Shown: positions 1-7,165 of the stretch, in pieces | Layout: every line of letters begins with the position of its first letter | Position numbering within the stretch: the first letter of the stretch is position 1 | Source of the DNA: CAYGGE01 sp966250865 | Lineage (GTDB): Bacteria; Patescibacteriota; UBA1384; CAYGGE01 | NCBI GenBank assembly: GCA_966250865.1 | Contig: CBINIT010000018.1 | Coordinates: 1 to 23,391, forward strand | Reading direction: 5' to 3' | DNA length: 23,391 bases | Notes under the pieces: generated by a model | The model's input: the letters and a program-made list of their open reading frames with translations, nothing else | Database searches by the model: none | Told to the model about the DNA's origin: nothing | Translations under genes and position numbers: made by a program

Positions 1-1
1 T

Positions 2-427
2 CGAGAGCTAGCTGTAGCCATGGGGGTTGGATTGGCTATCTTGCTGGTATTGCCTAATTATCGGGTTAACCAGACAATTGGCTTCTGGCAGGCTACGAAT
101 CCGGATGCCCATGCCGTTATGCTGCCGGAAGATCGCAATGCTTTTGCTTGGATTAAGGACAATATTGCCCCAAGTGAATCGATTATGGCACCAAGAAAAC
201 AAGGGTTGTGGATTAAGGCGCTGATCGGTCATACGAATACGATTATTTCGGAATTGGCCATTGATCCGAATCTCACGAAAGATAATTTCAGCCCCGAGGT
301 TGGTCTTGGCGCGCGATACCTTTATTATTCCGTAGTGCATCAAGTGCCTAATGTGGTCAAGAAATACTACGAGCCTATCTACCGATCCGGCTCAGTGAGT
401 ATTTGGGAGTTGAAGCATGCGCGTTAG
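2..427 (+). CDS. C-terminal end of a polytopic membrane protein (5' truncated by window edge)
   Basis: The reading frame is open from base 2, before the first ATG at 20, so this is the tail of a longer gene cut by the window edge. The visible part starts with the end of a hydrophobic helix (up to the LLVLPNY stretch). A soluble segment of about 120 residues follows, containing EDRNAFAWIKDNIAP, a motif style common just after the last membrane helix of GT-C glycosyltransferase-like proteins (compare AAKFIRETLPENSV in the minus-strand 698-residue protein at 20412-22508). It ends in WELKHAR. A role in surface glycan synthesis or lipid-linked sugar transfer is inferred from this layout and the neighbourhood; no catalytic residue is visible. 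Its last 11 bases overlap the next gene. Confidence 0.6.
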   Translation, partial: RELAVAMGVGLAILLVLPNYRVNQTIGFWQATNPDAHAVMLPEDRNAFAWIKDNIAPSESIMAPRKQGLWIKALIGHTNTIISELAIDPNLTKDNFSPEVGLGARYLYYSVVHQVPNVVKKYYEPIYRSGSVSIWELKHAR

Positions 428-779
428 ACCAACCTTACTTCGGCTCTTAGTTATTGCAGTGTTGTTGCTGCTCTATATCGCGCCATTTCTCCTTGATTGG
501 CCGGTAATTCTGAGCTTTATTCTGTTTGGCATCGTTGTACTCGTCCAGAAGAAGCCCACTCCTTATCCTGTACATTTCCTCGTCTTTGCTATACTAGTGA
601 CATTCTTCTATTTTGGACTACTGCCTGCCCCGTACCAGCTTCTTGAAGAGAGTGGATTTGCTTTCGGTAGTTCAATCTTAACCACGCTTGTTTACATGGC
701 CCTAGTGCTTGGGTTCCTTTTTACAGTATATCTTACTCTGGTTACGAGAAATCGCTCCAAACCACGGAGAACAGAGTAG
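417..779 (+). CDS. Small four-helix membrane protein, function unknown
   Basis: This 120-residue protein is almost wholly hydrophobic, with probable membrane helices near residues 8-25, 28-44, 52-69 and 86-108. It has a short basic start (MRVRP) and a strongly basic tail (RNRSKPRR), which suggests a cytoplasmic C-terminus. The ATG lies inside the end of the preceding gene with an 11-base overlap, so the two are probably translationally coupled and may work together at the membrane. I do not recognise a family. It is too small to be a glycosyltransferase or flippase by itself. An accessory subunit is possible but unproven. Confidence 0.6.
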   Translation: MRVRPTLLRLLVIAVLLLLYIAPFLLDWPVILSFILFGIVVLVQKKPTPYPVHFLVFAILVTFFYFGLLPAPYQLLEESGFAFGSSILTTLVYMALVLGFLFTVYLTLVTRNRSKPRRTE

Positions 780-802
780 TCGTATATATTTAGTATCTGA
801 TT

Positions 803-811
803 TGTTATGAT
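803..811 (+). promoter_or_regulatory. Probable extended -10 promoter element for the nucleotide-sugar operon
   Basis: TGTTATGAT matches the extended -10 pattern TGnTATAAT with one mismatch. It sits in the 72-base gap before the dehydrogenase gene. No TTGACA-like -35 is seen at the right distance, as is common for extended -10 promoters. Transcription would start near 817-819, giving a leader of about 33 bases that contains the GAGGAG ribosome site. Confidence 0.4.
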
Positions 812-840
812 TACAACAGCAAGTTGCACTAAGAGGGATT

Positions 841-846
841 GAGGAG
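841..846 (+). promoter_or_regulatory. Ribosome binding site supporting a GTG start
   Basis: GAGGAG lies five bases before the GTG at 852. It favours that start over the in-frame ATG at 870, which has no comparable purine tract at the right distance. Confidence 0.6.
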
Positions 847-851
847 ATATC

Positions 852-2150
852 GTGTCAGAAGATTCAAAGATGAAAAGCCCTGAAATTGTTATTGCAGTAG
901 TCGGTTTGGGCTACGTTGGCTTGCCGCTTGCGCTAGCCTTTGGCAAAACTGCATATACTACCTATGGATTCGATATTAATGCCGGTCGTGTTGAGGCGTT
1001 AATGCAAGGCATGGATGTTTCTGGTGAGCTCAGTAAAGAAGAGCTACGAGAAAGTTCAGTAATTTATACCAGCGATCCCGCTTTGTTGCGCAAAACAAAC
1101 TTTATTGCCATAGCCGTTCCCACGCCAGTCAACGATGACAATCTTCCCGACCTCGGACCGCTCGAGAAAGCCAGCCAACTGGTCGGAAAATACATGCAAT
1201 CCGGCACAACCGTTGTCTATGAGTCGACGGTTTATCCTGGAGTGACCGAAGATTTTTGTGTACCAATTCTGGCTGAAGCATCAGGCCTTATGTTTGGTAA
1301 AGACTTTTTCGTCGGGTATTCTCCAGAACGAATTAATCCTGGCGACAAGCAGCATGGCTTGGCGGATGTAGTAAAAATTGTTTCTGGATCAGACCCTAAA
1401 ACCGCCGAACTTGTAGCTACGGTTTATAGTACAGTCTGCAAAGCTGGTGTACATCGGGCGCCATCAATTAAAGTGGCGGAAGCGGCTAAGATCATCGAGA
1501 ATACCCAGCGTGACGTGAACATCGCTCTTGTTAATGAACTTTCTGCGATTTTTCGGACCATGGGGATTAGCACTCAAGAAGTACTCGAGGCTGCGGGAAC
1601 GAAATGGAACTTTCACTCGTATCGTCCCGGTCTTGTTGGTGGCCACTGTATCGGTGTTGATCCGTATTATCTTGTGCATCAGTCAAAACAGTTGGGCTAT
1701 GAACCCGAGCTTATTATGACTGCTCGAAAAATCAATGACGGCATGGACCAGGCGGTGACTCAGGCGGTTCTTCAGGCGCTTGAAAAACAAGAGCGACCGC
1801 ACGGTGAATCGAAGGTTCTTGTCATGGGGCTAACCTTTAAACCGAATGTACGCGATATGCGAAATTCAAAGATTCAAGGGACTATTCGATCACTTACCAA
1901 GCAAGGCGTCGAGGTGCACGGTCACGACCCCATGCTGACAACTGAAGAGATCGCCCAAGAATTCGGTGTAACTGCAGTTGAAGGACTAAGCCATGAGTAC
2001 GATGTGATCGTTGTCGCTGCGCCGCATGATCATTTTAAGAGCTTAGCGGCCGAGATAGCTACGCATATTGCTCGAGGTGCCGCTGTTGTAGATATTACTG
2101 GTCTCTATCGAAAGCACCTGTCTAACGAAGCTGATTACTGGATGCTCTAA
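852..2150 (+). CDS. tviB: TviB/WbpO-type UDP-N-acetylhexosamine 6-dehydrogenase
   Basis: This 432-residue enzyme of the UDP-glucose/GDP-mannose dehydrogenase family should oxidise C6 of a UDP-sugar to the uronic acid with two NAD+. The N-terminal Rossmann motif VGLGYVGLP (G18, G20, G23) binds NAD. The catalytic cysteine is C266 in GGHCIGVDPYYL. The sequence just before it (AAGTKWNF then RPGLVGGHC) and the segment ENTQRDVNIAL are typical of the TviB/WbpO branch, which acts on UDP-GlcNAc or UDP-GalNAc, rather than of UDP-glucose dehydrogenase. The C-terminal third has the usual substrate domain with LGLTFKPN-like VMGLTFKPNVRDMRNSK. The GTG start is chosen for its GAGGAG site. The likely product is UDP-GalNAcA or UDP-GlcNAcA for the polymer backbone. 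Family call is sure; exact substrate is inferred. Confidence 0.88.
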   Translation: MSEDSKMKSPEIVIAVVGLGYVGLPLALAFGKTAYTTYGFDINAGRVEALMQGMDVSGELSKEELRESSVIYTSDPALLRKTNFIAIAVPTPVNDDNLPDLGPLEKASQLVGKYMQSGTTVVYESTVYPGVTEDFCVPILAEASGLMFGKDFFVGYSPERINPGDKQHGLADVVKIVSGSDPKTAELVATVYSTVCKAGVHRAPSIKVAEAAKIIENTQRDVNIALVNELSAIFRTMGISTQEVLEAAGTKWNFHSYRPGLVGGHCIGVDPYYLVHQSKQLGYEPELIMTARKINDGMDQAVTQAVLQALEKQERPHGESKVLVMGLTFKPNVRDMRNSKIQGTIRSLTKQGVEVHGHDPMLTTEEIAQEFGVTAVEGLSHEYDVIVVAAPHDHFKSLAAEIATHIARGAAVVDITGLYRKHLSNEADYWML

Positions 2151-2216
2151 GTATCCTAATAATATATACTTTTACTCCTTAATCGCTGCTTGTTTGAAGG
2201 ATAAGGTTATGCTACG

Positions 2217-3149
2217 ATGAATCGTATGAACATACTTGTCACTGGTGGAGCTGGTTTCATTGGGTCCCATCTTGTTGATCATCTTATAGCTCAGGGTCAT
2301 ACAGTGACTATTGTTGACGATCTCTCAACTGGCCAGCGTGACTATCTTAATCCCAAAGCACTATTCCATGAAGGAACGATCACTGACCGTACGTTTTTGG
2401 AACGCATTTTTTCAGAACGATCATTCGATCGAATTTGCCACCTAGCTGCTCAGAAGAGTGTTACGAAGTCAGTTTCTGACCCACTGCTGGACGCCCATAC
2501 TAATATTATCGGTACCCTTACCCTGCTTGAAGCCGCTCGATCTTGCGGTGTCAATCAGCTTGTCTTCGCTTCAACGGCGGGAGCAATGTATGGCGATGAC
2601 GCAGTTGTTCCTTCTGACGAACTCACTGAAGCAAAACCGCTCTCGCCGTATGGTATATCGAAATACTCAACAGAGCGTTACTTTGATTTCTATGAAACGC
2701 TTGGCATGAAACTTCAGATATTACGCTTCACCAATGTCTATGGGCCCCGGCAGGATCCGTATGGCGAAGCAGGCGTCGTCGCGATATTTTCGAAGAATCT
2801 AGTTAATAAACGACCGTTAGTTATCTACGGTGATGGCGAACAGTCACGTGACTTTATCTATGTTGCTGATATTGTGTTGGCTATTACTGCCGCGTTGCAG
2901 TCGGAGCGTTCGGGCTTGTGGAACGTTGGAACCGGTATTGAAACCTCCGTAAATAAAATTGCTGCCAGTCTCATCAGTGTTGCCAAGGAAGCCGGGCTTT
3001 CTGAACAGCCAATTCAACATGTAGCGCCAAGGCACGGTGAGCTACGGCGAAGTTGTCCAAAAATTGATAAAATAAAAAGTGATCTAGGATGGGAACCGAG
3101 TTACTCTCTCGATCGCGGCCTAGAAGAGACATTGAGGAGTTTCCAATGA
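2217..3149 (+). CDS. NAD-dependent nucleotide-sugar 4-epimerase (GalE-like extended SDR)
   Basis: This 310-residue extended SDR has the NAD motif TGGAGFIGSHL at the N-terminus, the FASTAGAMYG active-site strand, and the catalytic pair Y145/K149 in YGISK (numbered from 2217). FTNVYGPRQ and the GDGEQSRDFIYVADIV segment are typical of UDP-hexose 4-epimerases. It probably converts UDP-Glc/UDP-Gal or the N-acetyl or uronic acid forms at C4. Lying next to a TviB-type dehydrogenase, it could play the TviC/WbpP role, although it lacks their N-terminal extension. A second ATG at 2226 gives MNILVTGG, the usual beginning for the family, and may be the true start. Its stop overlaps the gmd start (ATGA at 3146-3149). 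Substrate is not resolved. Confidence 0.82.
   Translation: MNRMNILVTGGAGFIGSHLVDHLIAQGHTVTIVDDLSTGQRDYLNPKALFHEGTITDRTFLERIFSERSFDRICHLAAQKSVTKSVSDPLLDAHTNIIGTLTLLEAARSCGVNQLVFASTAGAMYGDDAVVPSDELTEAKPLSPYGISKYSTERYFDFYETLGMKLQILRFTNVYGPRQDPYGEAGVVAIFSKNLVNKRPLVIYGDGEQSRDFIYVADIVLAITAALQSERSGLWNVGTGIETSVNKIAASLISVAKEAGLSEQPIQHVAPRHGELRRSCPKIDKIKSDLGWEPSYSLDRGLEETLRSFQ
3134..3139 (+). promoter_or_regulatory. Ribosome binding site fixing the gmd start
   Basis: GAGGAG lies six bases before the ATG at 3146. This sets the start there and not at the earlier in-frame ATG at 3089, which would add 19 residues before the conserved MSQKKAFITG beginning. Confidence 0.65.
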
Positions 3150-4207
3150 GTCAGAAGAAGGCTTTTATCACTGGCATTACTGGACAAGATGGGTCATACC
3201 TTGCTGAGCTACTGCTTGAGAAGGGTTATGAAGTTCATGGGCTCATTCGACGGGCCTCAACCTTCAACACTTCACGCATCGATCATCTCTTCCAGGACCC
3301 TCATGACCGTGGAGTAAAGCTTTTCTTGCATTACGGCGATCTCTCTGACGCCAGCAATATTAGCCGACTCCTTGAGAAGCTCAAGCCTGACGAGATTTAT
3401 CACCTCGGCGCCCAAAGTCATGTTCGCGTAAGTTTTGATGTACCTGAGTACACGGCCGATGTTACCGGCCTGGGGACGCTCCGTATTCTCGATGCAATCC
3501 GAGAAACAGGCATTAAGACGAAGTTCTACCAAGCATCGAGTAGTGAAATGTTTGGGTTAGTTCAGGAAGTACCGCAGAAAGAAACGACGCCATTCTATCC
3601 TCGCTCTCCCTATGGTGCGGCCAAAGTTTTTGCCTACTGGATCAGTAAAAACTACCGTGAGAGCTACGACATGTTTATCTGCAACGGTATCCTCTTTAAC
3701 CATGAGTCACCACGTCGAGGTGAAACTTTTGTTACCCGAAAAGTGACTCGTGGCTTGGCCCGAATTAAGCTCGGTCTCGATAAATGTCTGTACATGGGTA
3801 ATCTTGAATCTAAGCGAGACTGGGGTTACGCCAAAGACTACGTTGAAGCCATGTGGCTGATGCTCCAGCAAGACAAGGCCGATGACTATGTTGTGGCTAC
3901 TAACGAGACCCACTCGGTTCGTGAGTTTATCGAAGAGTCATGCCAACATCTTGGCTTTGACCTTGAATGGCAGGGCGAAGGGGTTGACGAGAAGGGTATT
4001 GATAAGAAAACTGGCAAGACAATTATCGCTATTGACCCCCGCTATTTCCGACCAGCGGAAGTAGATCTCTTAATCGGCGACTACAGTAAAGCCAAAAAAG
4101 CCCTAAAATGGACACCAAAGACCACCTTCAAAGAACTTGTTCGTATCATGGTTGACGCCGACCTTGAACACGAGACCAAGCTTGCTGGAGGTCCAATCAA
4201 TGATTAA
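3146..4207 (+). CDS. gmd: GDP-mannose 4,6-dehydratase
   Basis: This 353-residue enzyme turns GDP-D-mannose into GDP-4-keto-6-deoxy-D-mannose, the common precursor of GDP-L-fucose, GDP-colitose and related sugars. NADP-binding ITGITGQDGSYLAE (G10, G13, G16) is the Gmd signature. The active site shows S132 and E134 in SSSEMFG plus Y156/K160 in YGAAK, in the same register as the E. coli enzyme. Other hallmarks are the FNHESPRRGETFVTRK and RDWGYAKDYVEAMW segments. Length is normal for the family (about 350-370). The gene starts within the stop of the epimerase and its own end overlaps the next start by eight bases, so gmd and the two following genes form a tightly coupled pathway unit. GDP-mannose must be supplied by genes outside the window. 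Confidence 0.96.
   Translation: MSQKKAFITGITGQDGSYLAELLLEKGYEVHGLIRRASTFNTSRIDHLFQDPHDRGVKLFLHYGDLSDASNISRLLEKLKPDEIYHLGAQSHVRVSFDVPEYTADVTGLGTLRILDAIRETGIKTKFYQASSSEMFGLVQEVPQKETTPFYPRSPYGAAKVFAYWISKNYRESYDMFICNGILFNHESPRRGETFVTRKVTRGLARIKLGLDKCLYMGNLESKRDWGYAKDYVEAMWLMLQQDKADDYVVATNETHSVREFIEESCQHLGFDLEWQGEGVDEKGIDKKTGKTIIAIDPRYFRPAEVDLLIGDYSKAKKALKWTPKTTFKELVRIMVDADLEHETKLAGGPIND
4187..4192 (+). promoter_or_regulatory. Ribosome binding site fixing the colD-like start
   Basis: A perfect GGAGGT lies seven bases before the ATG at 4200. This rejects the earlier in-frame ATG at 4137 and places the start within the last codons of gmd. Confidence 0.7.
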
Positions 4208-5363
4208 GCTGATCAAGTCGACCTTTTATCACGAAGCTGAGACTAAGGCCAAATTAACGGACTTTATCGGCCAGGCAGACATCTTAAGTATGGGTGTGGA
4301 GTGCCAGAAATTCGAGACCGCTTTTGCCGCGAAACATGACCGTCGCTACGCGCTCTTTGTCAGTAGTGGGAGTATGGCAAATCTGGTGCTCATCCAAGCG
4401 ATGATGAATCTTGGCCGGCTGAAAAAGGGTGATAAGGTTGGCTTCTCAGCCTTAACTTGGGCAACGAATATCATGCCGCTTATTCAGCTTGGACTCGAGC
4501 CGGTAGCGATTGACTGTGAACTGGACACGCTGAACGTTTCGCCTGAGCTTCTCGCCCCTCATCTCAAAGATATCAAAGCACTCTTCCTTACTAATGTTCT
4601 TGGATTTTGCGATGAGCTTGAAGAAGTTCGTCGTCTTTGTGATGAGCAGGGAATCGTCCTCCTTGAAGACAACTGCGAATCACTTGGCTCTAAGGCTTAT
4701 GGTACGCTGCTCGGCAACTTCGGCGTTGCCTCAACCTTTTCTTTCTTTGTCGGCCACCATATGTCCACGATTGAAGGTGGCATGATCTGCACTGACGACG
4801 AAGCGTTGTACGATATGCTGAAGATGGTCCGAGCTCACGGTTGGGATCGTAACCTTGAGCCAGAAAAGCAACAGCAACTTCGAACTGAAAATCATGTTAA
4901 CGACTTCCTGGCGAAATATGTGTTTTATGACCTGGCATACAATGCTCGCCCAACCGAAATTAATGGCTTCCTGGGCAATGTACAGCTTCCGTATCTCGAC
5001 GAAATTGTGAATAAGCGTTCAGCAAACTTCCAACGTTTCCATGAAGCCGTTTCAGTAAACGATGATTTTCATGTCTTCGCTATCGATCACATGGATCGTG
5101 TCTCGAACTTTGCCATGCCAGTTATCTGTAAGGATGAAGCGACAGCGGAAAAGTACAAGACGCGCTTCACTGAGGCTGAGGTTGAAATTCGACCGGTCAT
5201 TGCAGGCGACATGACGCAGCAACCCTTCTATAAGAAGTATGCTGTTGCTACTGAGCATTGCGTTAATGCAGCAACTATTCACAAGACCGGTTTTTATTTC
5301 GGTAATAACCCGGAGCTAACCGACGACGAACTTGATACGCTCGCCGGGCTATTGAGGAAGTAA
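4200..5363 (+). CDS. colD: PLP-dependent GDP-4-keto-6-deoxymannose 3-dehydratase, ColD-like
   Basis: This 387-residue protein belongs to the DegT/DnrJ/EryC1/StrS fold-type I PLP family. In the sugar aminotransferases of this family a lysine precedes the GEGG motif and forms the Schiff base. Here the matching stretch is FFVGHHMSTIEGG, with H186 at the lysine position, next to H187. Replacement of this lysine by histidine is the hallmark of the 3-dehydratases ColD (His188 in E. coli) and RfbH. The enzyme should therefore remove the C3 hydroxyl of GDP-4-keto-6-deoxymannose. Other family parts include SSGSMANL (phosphate binding), LEDNCESLGS (PLP ring Asp) and the RPTEINGFLGNVQL region. It sits between gmd and the reductase/epimerase, exactly as in the colitose pathway. 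RfbH acts on CDP-sugars and has an iron-sulphur segment, which I do not see here. A true lysine-dependent aminotransferase is unlikely. Confidence 0.88.
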   Translation: MIKLIKSTFYHEAETKAKLTDFIGQADILSMGVECQKFETAFAAKHDRRYALFVSSGSMANLVLIQAMMNLGRLKKGDKVGFSALTWATNIMPLIQLGLEPVAIDCELDTLNVSPELLAPHLKDIKALFLTNVLGFCDELEEVRRLCDEQGIVLLEDNCESLGSKAYGTLLGNFGVASTFSFFVGHHMSTIEGGMICTDDEALYDMLKMVRAHGWDRNLEPEKQQQLRTENHVNDFLAKYVFYDLAYNARPTEINGFLGNVQLPYLDEIVNKRSANFQRFHEAVSVNDDFHVFAIDHMDRVSNFAMPVICKDEATAEKYKTRFTEAEVEIRPVIAGDMTQQPFYKKYAVATEHCVNAATIHKTGFYFGNNPELTDDELDTLAGLLRK

Positions 5364-5365
5364 CC

Positions 5366-6316
5366 ATGATTCCCAAAGACGCAAAGATCTTTATTGCTGG
5401 CCACCGGGGTATGGTAGGTTCGGCAATCGTTCGAAAATTTACTGCCGAAGGCTACACTAACCTGTTACTGCGAACTCGACAAGAGCTTGATCTTTTTGAT
5501 CAGGCCGCGGTTAACGTGTTCTTTGCGACGGAACAACCTGAATACGTCGTACTTGCTGCTGCTCGAGTTGGTGGTATTAAAGCAAATATGGAGTCGCCGG
5601 CGGATTTTCTCTTAGAGAATCTCCAGATCCAAGGCAATATCATCCAAGCGGCTTTAGATCATGATGTCGCCAAGCTGCTCTTCCTAGGCAGTAGTTGCAT
5701 CTATCCCAGAGAGTGCGCTCAGCCTATGAAGGAAGAGTACCTGCTCACCGGTCCACTCGAGCCGACCAATGAAGGCTATGCTATCGCCAAGATTGCGGGG
5801 CTTAAGGCGTGCGAAAAAATCTTTGAGCAATACGGTAAGGTGTTTATCTCGTGCATGCCGACAAACATTTACGGCGAAAATGACAACTTTGATCCAGCAA
5901 CTTCACACGCCCTACCTGCCTTACTGCGTCGTATTCATGAGGCCAAAGAAAGCGGCGCGTCCACCGTGACTGTTTGGGGAACCGGTAATAGTCGACGTGA
6001 ATGGCTTTATGTTGACGACTTAGCGAACGCGGTCTATTGGTTGCTTCAGGAATATACAGAAAAGCAGTTCTTAAATATCGGCACAGGGATTGATCACTCG
6101 ATGCGTGAGCTGGTTGAGGTGATCGCCAAAGTTGTTGGTTACGAAGGAACCTTTGAGTACGATACCACGAAACCCGACGGCATGCCTCGAAAGTTGCTCG
6201 ACGTCTCAAAGCTTAACGCTGCTGGTTGGCATCACACGATTGATGTTGAAGAAGGCATTCGCAAGACATATGAATGGTTTTTATCAAATGCTCAGCCTGC
6301 CGCGTCACATGAGTAG
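5366..6316 (+). CDS. fcl: GDP-L-fucose synthase / GDP-L-colitose synthase family reductase-epimerase
   Basis: This 316-residue SDR epimerises and then reduces the 4-keto GDP-sugar with NADPH. It begins with the family's AGHRGMVGSAIVRKF. The catalytic residues seen are S109 and C111 in GSSCIYP, Y138/K142 in YAIAK, and H181 in SHALPALLRR. All are displaced by two from the E. coli GDP-fucose synthase set (S107, C109, Y136, K140, H179). These residues are present in both Fcl and ColC, so motifs alone do not show whether it makes GDP-L-fucose, GDP-L-colitose or both. The ColD-like gene two bases upstream favours a colitose role; GT10 and GT11 genes downstream fit either. Its ribosome site is GAGGAAG in the colD-like tail. 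Confidence 0.9.
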   Translation: MIPKDAKIFIAGHRGMVGSAIVRKFTAEGYTNLLLRTRQELDLFDQAAVNVFFATEQPEYVVLAAARVGGIKANMESPADFLLENLQIQGNIIQAALDHDVAKLLFLGSSCIYPRECAQPMKEEYLLTGPLEPTNEGYAIAKIAGLKACEKIFEQYGKVFISCMPTNIYGENDNFDPATSHALPALLRRIHEAKESGASTVTVWGTGNSRREWLYVDDLANAVYWLLQEYTEKQFLNIGTGIDHSMRELVEVIAKVVGYEGTFEYDTTKPDGMPRKLLDVSKLNAAGWHHTIDVEEGIRKTYEWFLSNAQPAASHE

Positions 6317-6332
6317 AAAGTAGTATCGTTGC

Positions 6333-7157
6333 ATGTCATTTAAAACCGTTATCACACCACCTAAAAGTTTAATCCAGATCAATCTACCAGAGCTCTGGCG
6401 TTTTCGAGAGCTCCTCTACATATTTGTTTGGCGTGATATCAAAGTGCGTTACAAGCAGACTATTTTGGGCGTTGCCTGGGCCATTTTCCAGCCCTTTGTA
6501 ACGATGATTATTTTTACGATATTTTTTGGTCGACTCGCCGGCCTACCGTCCGATAGCGTTCCCTATCCAATCTTTGTCTACACCGGTTTACTCTTTTGGA
6601 ATTACTTTTCTACGGCATTAACTAACGCTACAAACTGTCTTGTTGAGAACGAAAATATAATCAAGAAAGTTTACTTCCCTCGTCTTATCTTGCCGATATC
6701 GACAACCGTGACGCCAACCATCGACTTCCTTGCTGCTCTTGTCGTCCTTTTTGGACTCATGGTCTACTATCGCTATATGCCTGACTGGCAGGGTATCGTA
6801 CTATTGCCGATTCTTATCGTTGTTGCCCTTTTAGCTGCGGCTGGTCTCGGGCTATTTCTCTCATCTGTTAACGTAAAATACCGAGATGTTCGGTATATCT
6901 TGCCATTCTTCACGCAGATTCTCATCTTCGTCACACCAGTTATCTACCCGGTGGGATTAGTGCCAGAAAAATTCCAGTGGTTGCTGTATCTCAACCCCAT
7001 GACTGGCGTGATTACTGCTGCTCGTGCGACCTTGCTTGGTACGGGTGTTGTCGATTGGGCATTGGTCGGTGTCTCATTGCTTATGGCAATCGCCTTCTTC
7101 CTGGTTGGTATCGTCTACTTCCGTAAGACCGAGCGGTTTTTCGCTGACATCATCTAA
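6333..7157 (+). CDS. wzm: ABC-2 type polysaccharide export permease (Wzm)
   Basis: This 274-residue permease is the membrane half of an ABC transporter that exports a finished lipid-linked polysaccharide across the cytoplasmic membrane. A short amphipathic N-terminus (WRFRELLYIFVWRDIKVRYK) leads into six probable membrane helices near residues 46-67, 77-98, 118-146, 152-177, 189-210 and 243-264. RDIKVRYKQ, GVAWAIFQP and LNPMTGVI are characteristic of the Wzm/TagG/KpsM-type ABC2 family. The ATPase gene follows after eight bases. The ribosome site is weak, but upstream spacing is only 16 bases, so it is probably co-translated with the sugar-synthesis genes. Confidence 0.93.
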   Translation: MSFKTVITPPKSLIQINLPELWRFRELLYIFVWRDIKVRYKQTILGVAWAIFQPFVTMIIFTIFFGRLAGLPSDSVPYPIFVYTGLLFWNYFSTALTNATNCLVENENIIKKVYFPRLILPISTTVTPTIDFLAALVVLFGLMVYYRYMPDWQGIVLLPILIVVALLAAAGLGLFLSSVNVKYRDVRYILPFFTQILIFVTPVIYPVGLVPEKFQWLLYLNPMTGVITAARATLLGTGVVDWALVGVSLLMAIAFFLVGIVYFRKTERFFADII

Positions 7158-7165
7158 AGGACATT

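Noticed and set aside
587..595. TGCTATACT, an extended -10-like sequence inside the small membrane protein gene
   Set aside because: It is within coding sequence with no matching -35 and a long distance to the next start; the element at 803-811 is better placed.
2175..2213. TCCTT/AAGGA inverted pair and TATGCT before the epimerase gene
   Set aside because: The stem is only five pairs with a loop of about 15 bases and no T-run, and TATGCT is too close to the start codon with no -35; not enough for a terminator, riboswitch or promoter.
3089..3145. Upstream in-frame start for gmd
   Set aside because: It would add 19 residues not seen in the family and overlap the epimerase by 61 bases; GAGGAG at 3134-3139 points to 3146.
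4137..4199. Upstream in-frame start for the colD-like gene
   Set aside because: It would extend into gmd by 71 bases with family-foreign sequence; GGAGGT at 4187-4192 sets the start at 4200.
4200..5363. Perosamine-type (PerA) aminotransferase
   Set aside because: PerA acts on the same substrate but needs the PLP lysine; here the matching residue is H186.
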